Counted from the stretch's first letter, positions 1 to 5,950 are shown. The stretch is 7,487 nt of DNA from B46-G9 sp964581175 (GCA_964581175.1 CAZONI010000141.1:1-7487); one strand, 5' to 3'. Notes: generated from the sequence alone by a model not told the origin. A program made the numbers and translations.

Positions 1-7
1 TCCGCAT

Positions 8-505
8 CTATTTGTCTCCCAAGGGAATCACTTCCTGGCCTTTCCCAGGACATTCATCAAGAAGCTCAGCCATCGTTTTCCCGTACACCGGATGAACAAG
101 TGCCGGAGCCAGATCTATCATGGGCAGCAGGACGAACCTTCGCTCATGCATCCTGGGGTGAGGGACAATGAGACCCTGCTCGTCCATTATCCGATCGCCG
201 TGGATGAGGAGGTCCAGGTCGATGAGCCGGGCGCCCCATTTTTCCTTCCTCACTCGTCCCATCCGGGTCTCAACGGCCAGAAGACCCTCAAGGAGGTGTC
301 GTGGAGGCATCTCCGTCCAAAGGGAAACCACCGCGTTCACATACCATCCCTGCCCCTTTACTCCCACCGGCTCGGTCTGGTAAAACCTGGATCTGTCCTT
401 GATGCGGCAGCCCCGCATTCCGCCAAGGAGTCTGATCGCCGTCCGGCAGTTTTCCAGCGGCTCCCCGAGGTTCGAACCGATTCCGATATATGCGGTTTCA
501 GCCAT
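8..505 (-). CDS. folK: 2-amino-4-hydroxy-6-hydroxymethyldihydropteridine diphosphokinase (HPPK)
   Basis: This 165-residue protein is the HPPK of folate synthesis (EC 2.7.6.3). It moves pyrophosphate from ATP to 6-hydroxymethyl-7,8-dihydropterin, making the substrate of dihydropteroate synthase, and is cytoplasmic. The visible family motifs are GSNLG at residues 10-14, FYQTEPVG at 41-48, NAV at 57-59, the KWGARLIDLDLL block at 89-100 with the two Mg-binding aspartates D96 and D98, and PHPRMHERRFVLLP at 115-128. The length is normal for a single-domain HPPK and there is no fused FolB or FolP. The ATG follows the dapL stop by 18 bases. A GGAG about 9 bases upstream can serve as ribosome binding site but lies inside a small hairpin. 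It is the last gene of the run, and only 7 bases remain after its TAG. Folate synthesis is not linked to lysine, so the placement is probably an operon-economy effect. Confidence 0.96.
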   Translation of the reverse strand: MAETAYIGIGSNLGEPLENCRTAIRLLGGMRGCRIKDRSRFYQTEPVGVKGQGWYVNAVVSLWTEMPPRHLLEGLLAVETRMGRVRKEKWGARLIDLDLLIHGDRIMDEQGLIVPHPRMHERRFVLLPMIDLAPALVHPVYGKTMAELLDECPGKGQEVIPLGDK

Positions 506-506
506 T

Positions 507-519
507 CGGAGAAACTCCG
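507..519 (-). promoter_or_regulatory. Small hairpin covering the folK ribosome binding site
   Basis: On the minus strand CGGAG-TTT-CTCCG forms a perfect 5-bp stem with a 3-base loop, ending 1 base before the folK ATG. The GGAG of the stem is the only good ribosome-binding candidate for folK. When folded it would be masked, so folK translation may depend on ribosomes arriving from the dapL stop 18 bases upstream. Confidence 0.45.
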
Positions 520-523
520 CTCG

Positions 524-1693
524 CTAGAGGCTCATCTTGTTGAGTCTCTCCAGCGCCTCGGACAATCGCTCCAGGGTCTGAGTCAGGGCGATCCTGAAAT
601 ATCCTTCTCCCGGCTCACCGAAACCGTTTCCGGGAGTCACCACAAGGCCGGCCTCCTCGAGGAGCCGTTCCGCAAAAGAGGCAGATGAATACCCTTCAGG
701 CACCTGGACCCAGAGATAGAACGTTGCCTTTGGAGGGGTCAGCGTGAATCCCGCCTCACGCAGTCCCTTGACCGCCAGATCCCGTCGGGCCTGGTAGGTC
801 TGGACCATTTCCGCGATACAGGACTGGTCGCCTTTGAGCGCTCCGATGCCGGCCAGCTGCACCGCTTGGAAAACACCCGAATCGATGTTGCTCTTTATGG
901 CACCCAACCCTTCGATCGCCTGCGCATTGCCCACTGCGAAACCGATCCGCCAGCCGGTCATATTGTACGTCTTGGAAAGGGAATGGAATTCAAGTCCTAC
1001 GTCCTTAGCACCTTCCACTTCCAGGAAACTCGGCGGTTTATATCCATCGAATGCCATTTCCGTATACGCGGCATCATGACAGACGATGATGCGGTGTTTC
1101 TTCGCGAAATCCACCACCTTGCTGAAAAACGGCCTGTCCGCTGTTGCGGAGGTGGGGTTATTCGGATAGTTGATGACCATGACCCTGGCCCGCTCCGCCA
1201 CCTCATCCGGAATCGCGTCCAGATCCGGCAGAAAATCCTTCTCTTTTCGAAGCGGCATAATGTAGGGCTCGCCTCCTGCGAAAAGGGTGGCTACACGGTA
1301 TACAGGGTAAGCCGGGCTCGGCACCAGGGCTATGTCTCCCGGGTTGATGAAGGCCAGGGAAAAATGGGCAATGCCCTCTTTACTGCCGATAAGGGAAAGA
1401 ACTTCGGTTCCGGGATCAAGCACGATCCCGAACCTTTTCTCACACCATCGGGCCACGGTATCCCTGAACACGGCCATCCCTGAATAGGATGGATACCGGT
1501 GGTTTTCGGGATCATCGGCTGCCTTTTTGAGTGCATCGATGATATGGGCCGGGGTAGGGATATCGGGGTCCCCCACTCCCAAATCTATGATATCGACCCC
1601 GCGGGCCATGACCTCTTTCTTTTTTCGATCTATTTCCTTAAACAGGTAAGGGGGAAGCTGTTTCAGCCTGCCCGCCTTTTCGAAAAGTCCCAT
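524..1693 (-). CDS. dapL: LL-diaminopimelate aminotransferase
   Basis: This is a PLP-dependent class I/II aminotransferase (EC 2.6.1.83). It converts tetrahydrodipicolinate plus glutamate directly to LL-diaminopimelate, bypassing the DapD/DapC/DapE acylation steps. With the start chosen here it has 389 residues, typical of DapL. It opens with FEKAGRLKQLPPYLFKEIDR, a family-like N-terminus. Other motifs are GVGDPD near 39-44, YPNNPT at 176-181, D207 with Y210 (PLP ring contacts), the Schiff-base lysine K241 in SLSKTYNMTGWR, R249, and the substrate-carboxylate arginine R367 in YFRIAL. An in-frame ATG 33 bases upstream (1726) would give 400 residues. I prefer 1693 because GAGGT lies 5 bases before it, the upstream ATG has no nearby ribosome site, and the extra 11 residues do not look like the family. 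The DapL call over other aminotransferases rests on sequence style plus its place directly after dapA-dapB. Confidence 0.93.
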   Translation of the reverse strand: MGLFEKAGRLKQLPPYLFKEIDRKKKEVMARGVDIIDLGVGDPDIPTPAHIIDALKKAADDPENHRYPSYSGMAVFRDTVARWCEKRFGIVLDPGTEVLSLIGSKEGIAHFSLAFINPGDIALVPSPAYPVYRVATLFAGGEPYIMPLRKEKDFLPDLDAIPDEVAERARVMVINYPNNPTSATADRPFFSKVVDFAKKHRIIVCHDAAYTEMAFDGYKPPSFLEVEGAKDVGLEFHSLSKTYNMTGWRIGFAVGNAQAIEGLGAIKSNIDSGVFQAVQLAGIGALKGDQSCIAEMVQTYQARRDLAVKGLREAGFTLTPPKATFYLWVQVPEGYSSASFAERLLEEAGLVVTPGNGFGEPGEGYFRIALTQTLERLSEALERLNKMSL

Positions 1694-1698
1694 CCTGT

Positions 1699-1703
1699 AC
1701 CTC
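1699..1703 (-). promoter_or_regulatory. Ribosome binding site deciding the dapL start
   Basis: GAGGT on the minus strand lies 5 bases before the ATG at 1693. The alternative ATG at 1726 has only an AGAGGG about 27 bases upstream, which is too far. The 389-residue form is therefore preferred. Confidence 0.7.
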
Positions 1704-1762
1704 ACGTTCAATAATGTGCTCGCCATCGAGGATGTGCAAAGTGCCTGCCAACCCTCTCATTC

Positions 1763-2566
1763 TCATTTCAGGCCCAGGACATCCTGCATGTCATAGAGCC
1801 CGTTGGGCTGTTCCACCACCCAGAGGGCGGCCTTGACCGCACCCCTGGCGAAATTATCACGGTTGTGAGCCCGGTGGATCAACTCCACTCTTTCGCCGGT
1901 ACCAGCGAACATGACGGTGTGCTCGCCGGCAATATCTCCGCCGCGCCATGTCTGGATACCGATTTCCTCCTTCGTTCTCTCCCCGACCTGGCCCTTTCTT
2001 TCGTAAACTCCCACTTTATCAAGATCCCGGCCCACCGCATCCGCAAGGATCCGGGCAAGGTGCATAGCGGTCCCGCTCGGGGCATCTTTCTTGAGGCGAT
2101 GGTGGACTTCCAGGATCTCCATGTCATAGTCTTTTCCGAGGAGGTTCGCCAATTCCCGGGCCATCTTGAACATCACGTTGACGCCTACGCTCATGTTGGG
2201 GGCCATGACACACCTGATGTTCCCTGCGAGCGCCTTCACTTTTTCCAGTCGTTCTCCCTGGATCCCCGTGGTGCCGATAACCATGGACATCCCGTTGAAA
2301 ACCGCCGTATGAAGATTCTCAAGGGTCGCGTCCGGCATGGTGAAATCGATCAGGACATCTCCCTTGTCGAGAACATCTTTGAACGAAGGAGCAATTTCAA
2401 CTCCCATGCTTCCTGCGCCGGCTTCCTCCCCGGCGTCCTTGTGAACGGCCGGGTGATCAGGACGCTCAAAGGCCCCCGTGAGGGCGATCCCGGGGGTCTG
2501 CTGAATCATGGTAATGATTCTTTTGCCCATCCTGCCTGCAGCGCCTGCAACAATCGCGTTTACCAC
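1763..2566 (-). CDS. dapB: 4-hydroxy-tetrahydrodipicolinate reductase
   Basis: DapB (EC 1.17.1.8) reduces hydroxy-tetrahydrodipicolinate with NAD(P)H to tetrahydrodipicolinate in the cytoplasm. The protein has 267 residues, normal for the family. The Rossmann nucleotide-binding motif GAAGRMG is at 8-14, the conserved IGTTG at 97-101, APNMSVGVN at 122-130, and the catalytic block EVHHRLKKDAPSGTA at 153-167, where H155 and K159 match the general acid/base pair H159 and K163 of the E. coli enzyme. The start is GTG: AAGGAG lies exactly 7 bases upstream, and the Rossmann strand begins 3 residues later as the family requires. The open frame continues upstream to 2809, but that stretch is the dapA 3' end read in another frame. 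The gene follows dapA by 26 bases and precedes dapL by 69, so the two enzymes that consume the DapA product are encoded back to back. Confidence 0.96.
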   Translation of the reverse strand: MVNAIVAGAAGRMGKRIITMIQQTPGIALTGAFERPDHPAVHKDAGEEAGAGSMGVEIAPSFKDVLDKGDVLIDFTMPDATLENLHTAVFNGMSMVIGTTGIQGERLEKVKALAGNIRCVMAPNMSVGVNVMFKMARELANLLGKDYDMEILEVHHRLKKDAPSGTAMHLARILADAVGRDLDKVGVYERKGQVGERTKEEIGIQTWRGGDIAGEHTVMFAGTGERVELIHRAHNRDNFARGAVKAALWVVEQPNGLYDMQDVLGLK

Positions 2567-2573
2567 GGCGATT

Positions 2574-2579
2574 CTCCTT
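2574..2579 (-). promoter_or_regulatory. Ribosome binding site deciding the dapB GTG start
   Basis: AAGGAG on the minus strand is 7 bases upstream of the GTG at 2566, in the 26-base gap after the dapA stop. It is the main reason to start dapB at this GTG, since the frame has no ATG close to the Rossmann motif. Confidence 0.85.
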
Positions 2580-2592
2580 GTTATGCCTTCAC

Positions 2593-3465
2593 TCACAGAA
2601 GTCCGTAATTGCCAAGGGCCTTCTTCAATCGCTCCAAGTTGGCCGGGGCCATCGGCACAAGCGGCAATCTCATTTCCCTGTCTATCTTCCCCATGAGGGC
2701 CAGGGAGGTCTTGACGGGGATGGGATTGGTTTCGTAGAACATGGCCTGGCAGAGGGGAAGCAGCCTGTAGTAAAGTTGTTTCGCCTTTTCCGCGTTGCCC
2801 TCTTCCCACGCCTGCACCAGTGCGGCAGTATCCTCGGGTACGATATTGGCCACCACGGAAACCACTCCTTTGCCCCCGATGGACAGCACGGGCAAGGTAA
2901 GATTATCGTCGCCGGAGAGCAGGGTGATCTTGTCGCCGGCCATCTTTACAATCTCAGCCATCTGGGCCAGGTTGCCGGAGGCCTCCTTGACCGCCACGAT
3001 TTCCGGCAGGTCCGCGAGGCGCGCAACGGTTTCCGGCAGCATATTGACGCTGGTACGGCCGGGCACATTGTACAGGACCTGGGGCAGCGGTACGGCAGTG
3101 GCAATGGCCTTGAAGTGTTGATACAATCCTTCCTGCGTCGGCTTATTGTAATACGGAGTTACCTGCAGCGTGGCGTCGGCTCCTGACCTCTTTGCGTGCC
3201 GCGTTAAATCTATCGCCTCTCTTGTGCTGTTTCCGCCGGTCCCTGCGATCACGGGGACACGCTTGTTGACTGCCTCGATGGCGATATCAATCACGCGGGC
3301 ATGTTCTTCCACCGTGAGTGTGGCAGACTCCCCTGTGGTGCCGCAGGGCACGATAGCGTTCGTCCCGCCCTGGATCTGAAATTCTATCAGTTCCCGGTAT
3401 TTTTCCTCATCAACCTCTCCCCCTTTGAAAGGGGTTACTATGGCGACTATAGATCCGCTAAACAT
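2593..3465 (-). CDS. dapA: 4-hydroxy-tetrahydrodipicolinate synthase
   Basis: DapA (EC 4.3.3.7) condenses pyruvate with aspartate semialdehyde, the committed step of the diaminopimelate/lysine branch. It is a cytoplasmic TIM-barrel lyase of the NAL family. The 290 residues start MFSGSIVAIVTPF, and the ATG has GGAGG 5 bases upstream. An ATG 12 bases earlier (3477) overlaps that ribosome site and would add only MEVN, so it is rejected. The catalytic set is complete: T43 and T44 in CGTTGES, Y106 in VTPYYNKP, Y132 in LYNVPGRTS, R137, and the Schiff-base lysine K160 in VAVKEASGN. Residues aligned with the E. coli allosteric lysine pocket are largely kept (S47, A48, H55, N79, E83, Y105); V52 replaces E. 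coli H53. Upstream lies the repeat-rich gap that separates it from dapF. Downstream is dapB after 26 bases. Confidence 0.97.
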   Translation of the reverse strand: MFSGSIVAIVTPFKGGEVDEEKYRELIEFQIQGGTNAIVPCGTTGESATLTVEEHARVIDIAIEAVNKRVPVIAGTGGNSTREAIDLTRHAKRSGADATLQVTPYYNKPTQEGLYQHFKAIATAVPLPQVLYNVPGRTSVNMLPETVARLADLPEIVAVKEASGNLAQMAEIVKMAGDKITLLSGDDNLTLPVLSIGGKGVVSVVANIVPEDTAALVQAWEEGNAEKAKQLYYRLLPLCQAMFYETNPIPVKTSLALMGKIDREMRLPLVPMAPANLERLKKALGNYGLL

Positions 3466-3470
3466 GTTAA

Positions 3471-3475
3471 CCTCC
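3471..3475 (-). promoter_or_regulatory. Ribosome binding site deciding the dapA start
   Basis: GGAGG on the minus strand lies 5 bases before the ATG at 3465. An earlier in-frame ATG (3477) has its third base joined directly to this motif (ATGGAGG), so the motif cannot serve that ATG. This supports the 290-residue product. Confidence 0.8.
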
Positions 3476-3483
3476 ATTGTTGG

Positions 3484-3546
3484 GGTTCGTCTGGTCGATC
3501 TGCTCTGTCTGGGTTATTTGGTCTACTTCTCCTATTTGGCTCATTA
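3484..3546. repeat. Seven-unit imperfect 9-base tandem array
   Basis: Read on the plus strand, the stretch divides into seven 9-base units: GGTTCGTCT, GGTCGATCT, GCTCTGTCT, GGGTTATTT, GGTCTACTT, CTCCTATTT and GGCTCATTA. The rough consensus is GGTCTATYT. The units are diverged but keep phase without insertions or deletions. The array ends 18 bases before the dapA ATG, so on the transcript it sits directly upstream of the dapA ribosome site. Confidence 0.65.
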
Positions 3547-3637
3547 GTACCTTATAAGCAAATTTGCGTTCAAAGCGAGCACAAAATTTCTGTTGTGCTG
3601 CATTGAATGTCAAATTCCAAAATCCTAATGGCAAATC

Positions 3638-3783
3638 AATGTCAAATATCAAATGACCAAATTGAAGAGAAGTCAGCATCCCTCTGAGTTGCTCCGTCGC
3701 GTGTTGCCGCAGTATGCAGAGCACCGGGATATGTTTTGTCATTGAGGCATTTGGATTTTACTTGACATTTGAGCTTTGACATT
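3638..3783. repeat. 18-base near-perfect inverted repeat enclosing a structured core
   Basis: Plus-strand bases 3638-3655 (AATGTCAAATATCAAATG) and 3766-3783 (CATTTGAGCTTTGACATT) are reverse complements at 16 of 18 positions. The two mismatches are adjacent, at the centre. The arms are separated by 110 bases. Further AATGTCAAA-type words occur outside the arms (3606-3614). The arrangement resembles the terminal repeats of a small non-autonomous element, or a long RNA stem with a large loop. Confidence 0.65.
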
Positions 3784-3840
3784 TGTCATTTCCGGTCTAT
3801 CCGGGTTAGGTTGGTTGGTCGAATCCGGCGTGGGCGGAGT

Positions 3841-3868
3841 TGCACGAATTACAGGGCCTCTTCGTGCA
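3841..3868 (-). other. Perfect 8-bp hairpin across the dapF stop codon
   Basis: TGCACGAA (3841-3848) and TTCGTGCA (3861-3868) are exact reverse complements around a 12-base loop. In the transcript one arm encodes the last sense codons of dapF, the loop holds the TAA, and the other arm is the first 8 bases after the stop. No run of T follows, so it is not a standard intrinsic terminator. It could protect the dapF 3' end or mark an RNA processing point before the repeat-rich gap. Chance occurrence is possible. Confidence 0.55.
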
Positions 3869-4670
3869 GCGTTCCCCGGTACACGATGGTCGTGTTCCCC
3901 TCCATCCACACCTTTCGTATGTCCTCTCCATCCTTCTCGAACGAGATGGTCAGTATTTCACCGCTCCTGGTTTTTATCCGTGTGGGGGACTTCACCAGAT
4001 TCCGGGTGCAGGCCACAAGCGAGGCGGCTATTGAGCCGGTGCCGCACGCAAGGGTCTCATCTTCAACCCCCCGCTCGTAGGTCCTTATCTCGAGGGAATC
4101 AGGGCCGGTAATCCTGATAAAATTTGCATTCGTTCCCTCCGGCGCAAAGCGCTCGTGATACCTGACCGCCCTGCCCTGTTCCACCACCGGATGGTTTTCA
4201 AGTTTTTTCACCCGGACAACTACGTGGGGAACGCCGGTGTTGACGAAATCCGCGCTCAGCCATCCCGACTGGAGCTCCATATCAACATCAAGCGAGAGAC
4301 CCGACGGCCTCGGCATGAGCACCTTCACCATCCGCCCGTTGACCGTTGCGGACACCGGCCCGACCAGGGTCTCAAACGTCATCTCCGGACCGGCGATCTC
4401 CTTTAAGCAGGCGAAACGGGAGACGCATCGCCCCCCGTTGCCGCACATTTCTGCCTCCCCGCCGTCGGCGTTGTAAAACCGCCAGGCGAAATCGTACTGA
4501 TCAGATTCGTTGACAAAAATCACTCCATCCGCGCCAACCGATTTCCGCCGCCTGCAGCATCGTTTTACCAGCACGGGCATTTCCTCATCGGCCACTTTGT
4601 GATCACGGTTGTCAATGATGATAAAATCATTGCCGCTCCCGTTCATCTTCCAGAATTCGATTGGTTTCAT
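3849..4670 (-). CDS. dapF: Diaminopimelate epimerase
   Basis: DapF (EC 5.1.1.7) interconverts LL- and meso-diaminopimelate without a cofactor, using a two-cysteine acid/base mechanism in the cytoplasm. meso-DAP goes to peptidoglycan precursors and to LysA. The 273-residue protein has the usual two pseudo-symmetric domains. The N-terminal MNGSGNDF is at 9-16, the first catalytic cysteine C76 is in MCGNGGR, FVNTGVPH lies at 142-149, EGTNANF at 178-184, YERGVEDETLACGTGS at 198-213, and the second catalytic cysteine is C209. Both cysteines are present, so the enzyme should be active. The ATG follows the lysA TGA by 6 bases, and its GAGG ribosome site overlaps that stop codon, so translation of the two is probably coupled. 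The gene ends inside an 8-bp hairpin, and a 383-base repeat-rich gap follows before dapA. Confidence 0.97.
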   Translation of the reverse strand: MKPIEFWKMNGSGNDFIIIDNRDHKVADEEMPVLVKRCCRRRKSVGADGVIFVNESDQYDFAWRFYNADGGEAEMCGNGGRCVSRFACLKEIAGPEMTFETLVGPVSATVNGRMVKVLMPRPSGLSLDVDMELQSGWLSADFVNTGVPHVVVRVKKLENHPVVEQGRAVRYHERFAPEGTNANFIRITGPDSLEIRTYERGVEDETLACGTGSIAASLVACTRNLVKSPTRIKTRSGEILTISFEKDGEDIRKVWMEGNTTIVYRGTLHEEAL

Positions 4671-4676
4671 TTTTCC

Positions 4677-5939
4677 TCATCCATCCATCAGAAAATCAGG
4701 GATCTGCTCTCCCCTCACAAGATCTTCATAGGTTTCCCGCTTCCTGATGGTGTAAAAACGATCCTCCCGCACCATAACCTCCTCCACTCGAGGCCTTGAA
4801 TTATACGTGGAGGACATACTGAAACCATAGGCTCCGGCGCTCATGACGGCCAGCAGATCTCCGGGACGGAAAACATCCACCTCCCGTTCCTTGGCCAGGA
4901 AGTCCCCGGATTCACAGATAGGACCCACAATGTCCGCCTTCTGTCTTCCCCCTTTTTTTTCCAGGACCGGCTGGATGGCATGGAAGGAGTTATAGAGACT
5001 CGGACGGATAAGGTCATTCATGGCTGCGTCTACCACAATGAAATTCTTTTCTGCGGTGGACTTGGTGTAAAGCACCCTGGCCACCAGGATGCCCGCATTC
5101 CCCACGATGACCCGTCCCGGCTCAAAGATCAGGGTAAGATCGGCGGATGAGACCATCTTCTTGATGGCCCGTCCGTAGTCCTTTGGATGAGGAGGTTCTT
5201 CCCGGTCATACGTGATCCCCAACCCGCCCCCCAGGTCCAGGAAGATGATCGGAATACCTGCCTTTTTCAGGTTGCCAATCAGGGTCAGTAATTTTGTCAG
5301 GGCGTCCACAAAGGGGTCCACCTGAGTCAACTGGGACCCGATATGGCAGGAAACTCCGAGGACCTCTATATTCTTCAGCCCTGCCGCCAGGGTGTACTGC
5401 TCGGGCGCCTCCCGGATATCAATGCCGAACTTGTTTTCCCGGAGCCCGGTTGAGATGTAGGGATGCGTCTTGGGATCAACATCAGGGTTCACCCGAATCG
5501 CGATTCCGGCCGTCTTCTTCATTGTGCCGGCAATATCATTCAACCTCATGAGTTCCTGGGAAGACTCCACATTGAACATGAGGATGTCAGAGGAAAGGGC
5601 AAATCTCAGATCATCATCCCGTTTTCCTACCCCGGAATAGACTATTTTCTTGGGATCGACTCCGGCCCGTAATGCCCGGAACAGTTCGCCGCCCGAGACG
5701 ATATCCACACCGCCTCCCAGACCTGCAAACAGTTTCAGGACGGCGAGGTTGGAATTGGATTTCATGGAAAAGCAGGTCAAGTGCCTTGTCCCTTCAAAGG
5801 CCCCGTCAAAGGCATGGAAATGCTGTGTAAGGGTCGCATGAGAGTACAGGTAAAAGGGCGTTCCCACGGTCTCCGCGATTGTTCTCACAGGGACCTCTTC
5901 ACAATGGAGTTCGTCGTTTTTGTATTGAAAGTGGTGCAT
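4677..5939 (-). CDS. lysA: Diaminopimelate decarboxylase
   Basis: LysA (EC 4.1.1.20) decarboxylates meso-diaminopimelate to L-lysine, the last step of the pathway. It is a PLP enzyme of fold type III with an N-terminal TIM barrel and a C-terminal beta domain. The 420 residues match the usual length. The PLP lysine is K60 in FSMKSNSN; many family members have YAxKAN here. Other motifs are SGGELFRAL at 82-90, NKFGI at 169-173, CHIGSQL at 198-204, DLGGGLG at 235-241, the phosphate-binding EPGR at 273-276, the catalytic CESGDFLA at 342-349, and GAYGFSMSS at 369-377, whose Y371 contacts PLP. The ATG at 5939 gives a family-like N-terminus (MHHFQYKNDELHCEEVP). No clear ribosome site precedes it: only 11 bases, rich in A, separate it from the lipoprotein stop, so reinitiation is likely. 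dapF follows after 6 bases. Confidence 0.97.
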   Translation of the reverse strand: MHHFQYKNDELHCEEVPVRTIAETVGTPFYLYSHATLTQHFHAFDGAFEGTRHLTCFSMKSNSNLAVLKLFAGLGGGVDIVSGGELFRALRAGVDPKKIVYSGVGKRDDDLRFALSSDILMFNVESSQELMRLNDIAGTMKKTAGIAIRVNPDVDPKTHPYISTGLRENKFGIDIREAPEQYTLAAGLKNIEVLGVSCHIGSQLTQVDPFVDALTKLLTLIGNLKKAGIPIIFLDLGGGLGITYDREEPPHPKDYGRAIKKMVSSADLTLIFEPGRVIVGNAGILVARVLYTKSTAEKNFIVVDAAMNDLIRPSLYNSFHAIQPVLEKKGGRQKADIVGPICESGDFLAKEREVDVFRPGDLLAVMSAGAYGFSMSSTYNSRPRVEEVMVREDRFYTIRKRETYEDLVRGEQIPDFLMDG

Positions 5940-5950
5940 GGTTTCTTTGT

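Larger units (their letters stand above)
3466..3848. repeat. AT-rich, repeat-filled intergenic region between dapF and dapA
   Basis: These 383 bases hold no convincing gene and are visibly richer in A and T than the surrounding coding DNA. From low to high coordinates they contain a 9-base periodic array (3484-3546), an AT-rich tract with repeated AATGTCAAAT (3606-3615 and 3638-3647), a more GC-rich core (about 3665-3740), the inverted counterpart tract with TTGACATTT (3762-3770 and 3776-3784), and a short tract resembling the first array (GGTCTATCC, GGGTTAG, GGTCGA; 3794-3828). I recognise no transposase, promoter or riboswitch here. The symmetry of the inner tracts suggests a small non-autonomous repeat element or a recurrent intergenic repeat. 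That is inference: only one copy is visible in the window. Confidence 0.7.

Noticed and set aside
1865..2608. Long plus-strand open frame (247 codons) opposite dapB.
   Set aside because: It lies almost entirely antisense to a well-supported dapB, has a composition typical of a codon-position shadow, and shows no recognisable motif. The similar plus-strand frames at 92-688, 866-1483 and 2578-3186 are rejected for the same reason.
2567..2809. N-terminal extension of dapB to an ATG at 2809.
   Set aside because: The added residues are dapA read in another frame. DapB proteins begin just before the GxxGRMG motif, and a strong ribosome site supports GTG at 2566.
3467..3742. 91-codon minus-strand open frame between dapF and dapA, ending one base before the dapA ATG.
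   Set aside because: It has no ribosome binding site. Its sequence consists of the inverted-repeat arm, the core and the 9-base array, giving low-complexity residues (DQI/TQT/EQI), and it runs through the dapA ribosome site. It is best explained as a chance frame in repeat DNA.
3606..3784. TTGACA hexamers on both strands of the insert as -35 promoter boxes for dapA.
   Set aside because: They arise from the repeated TGTCAAA/TTTGACA words, and I found no good -10 box at 16-18 bases from any of them. A TATAAG on the minus strand near the array lacks a matching -35. Transcript-start mapping would be needed to revive the idea.
3466..3848. Lysine riboswitch in the dapF-dapA gap.
   Set aside because: The region is repetitive and AT-rich, and I could not find the multi-helix layout or conserved junction expected of the L box. 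If a riboswitch controls the run, it would more likely lie upstream of the window.
3780..3868. Intrinsic terminator after dapF.
   Set aside because: The hairpin at the stop is present but is not followed by a T-run on the minus strand. The downstream bases are C- and A-rich.
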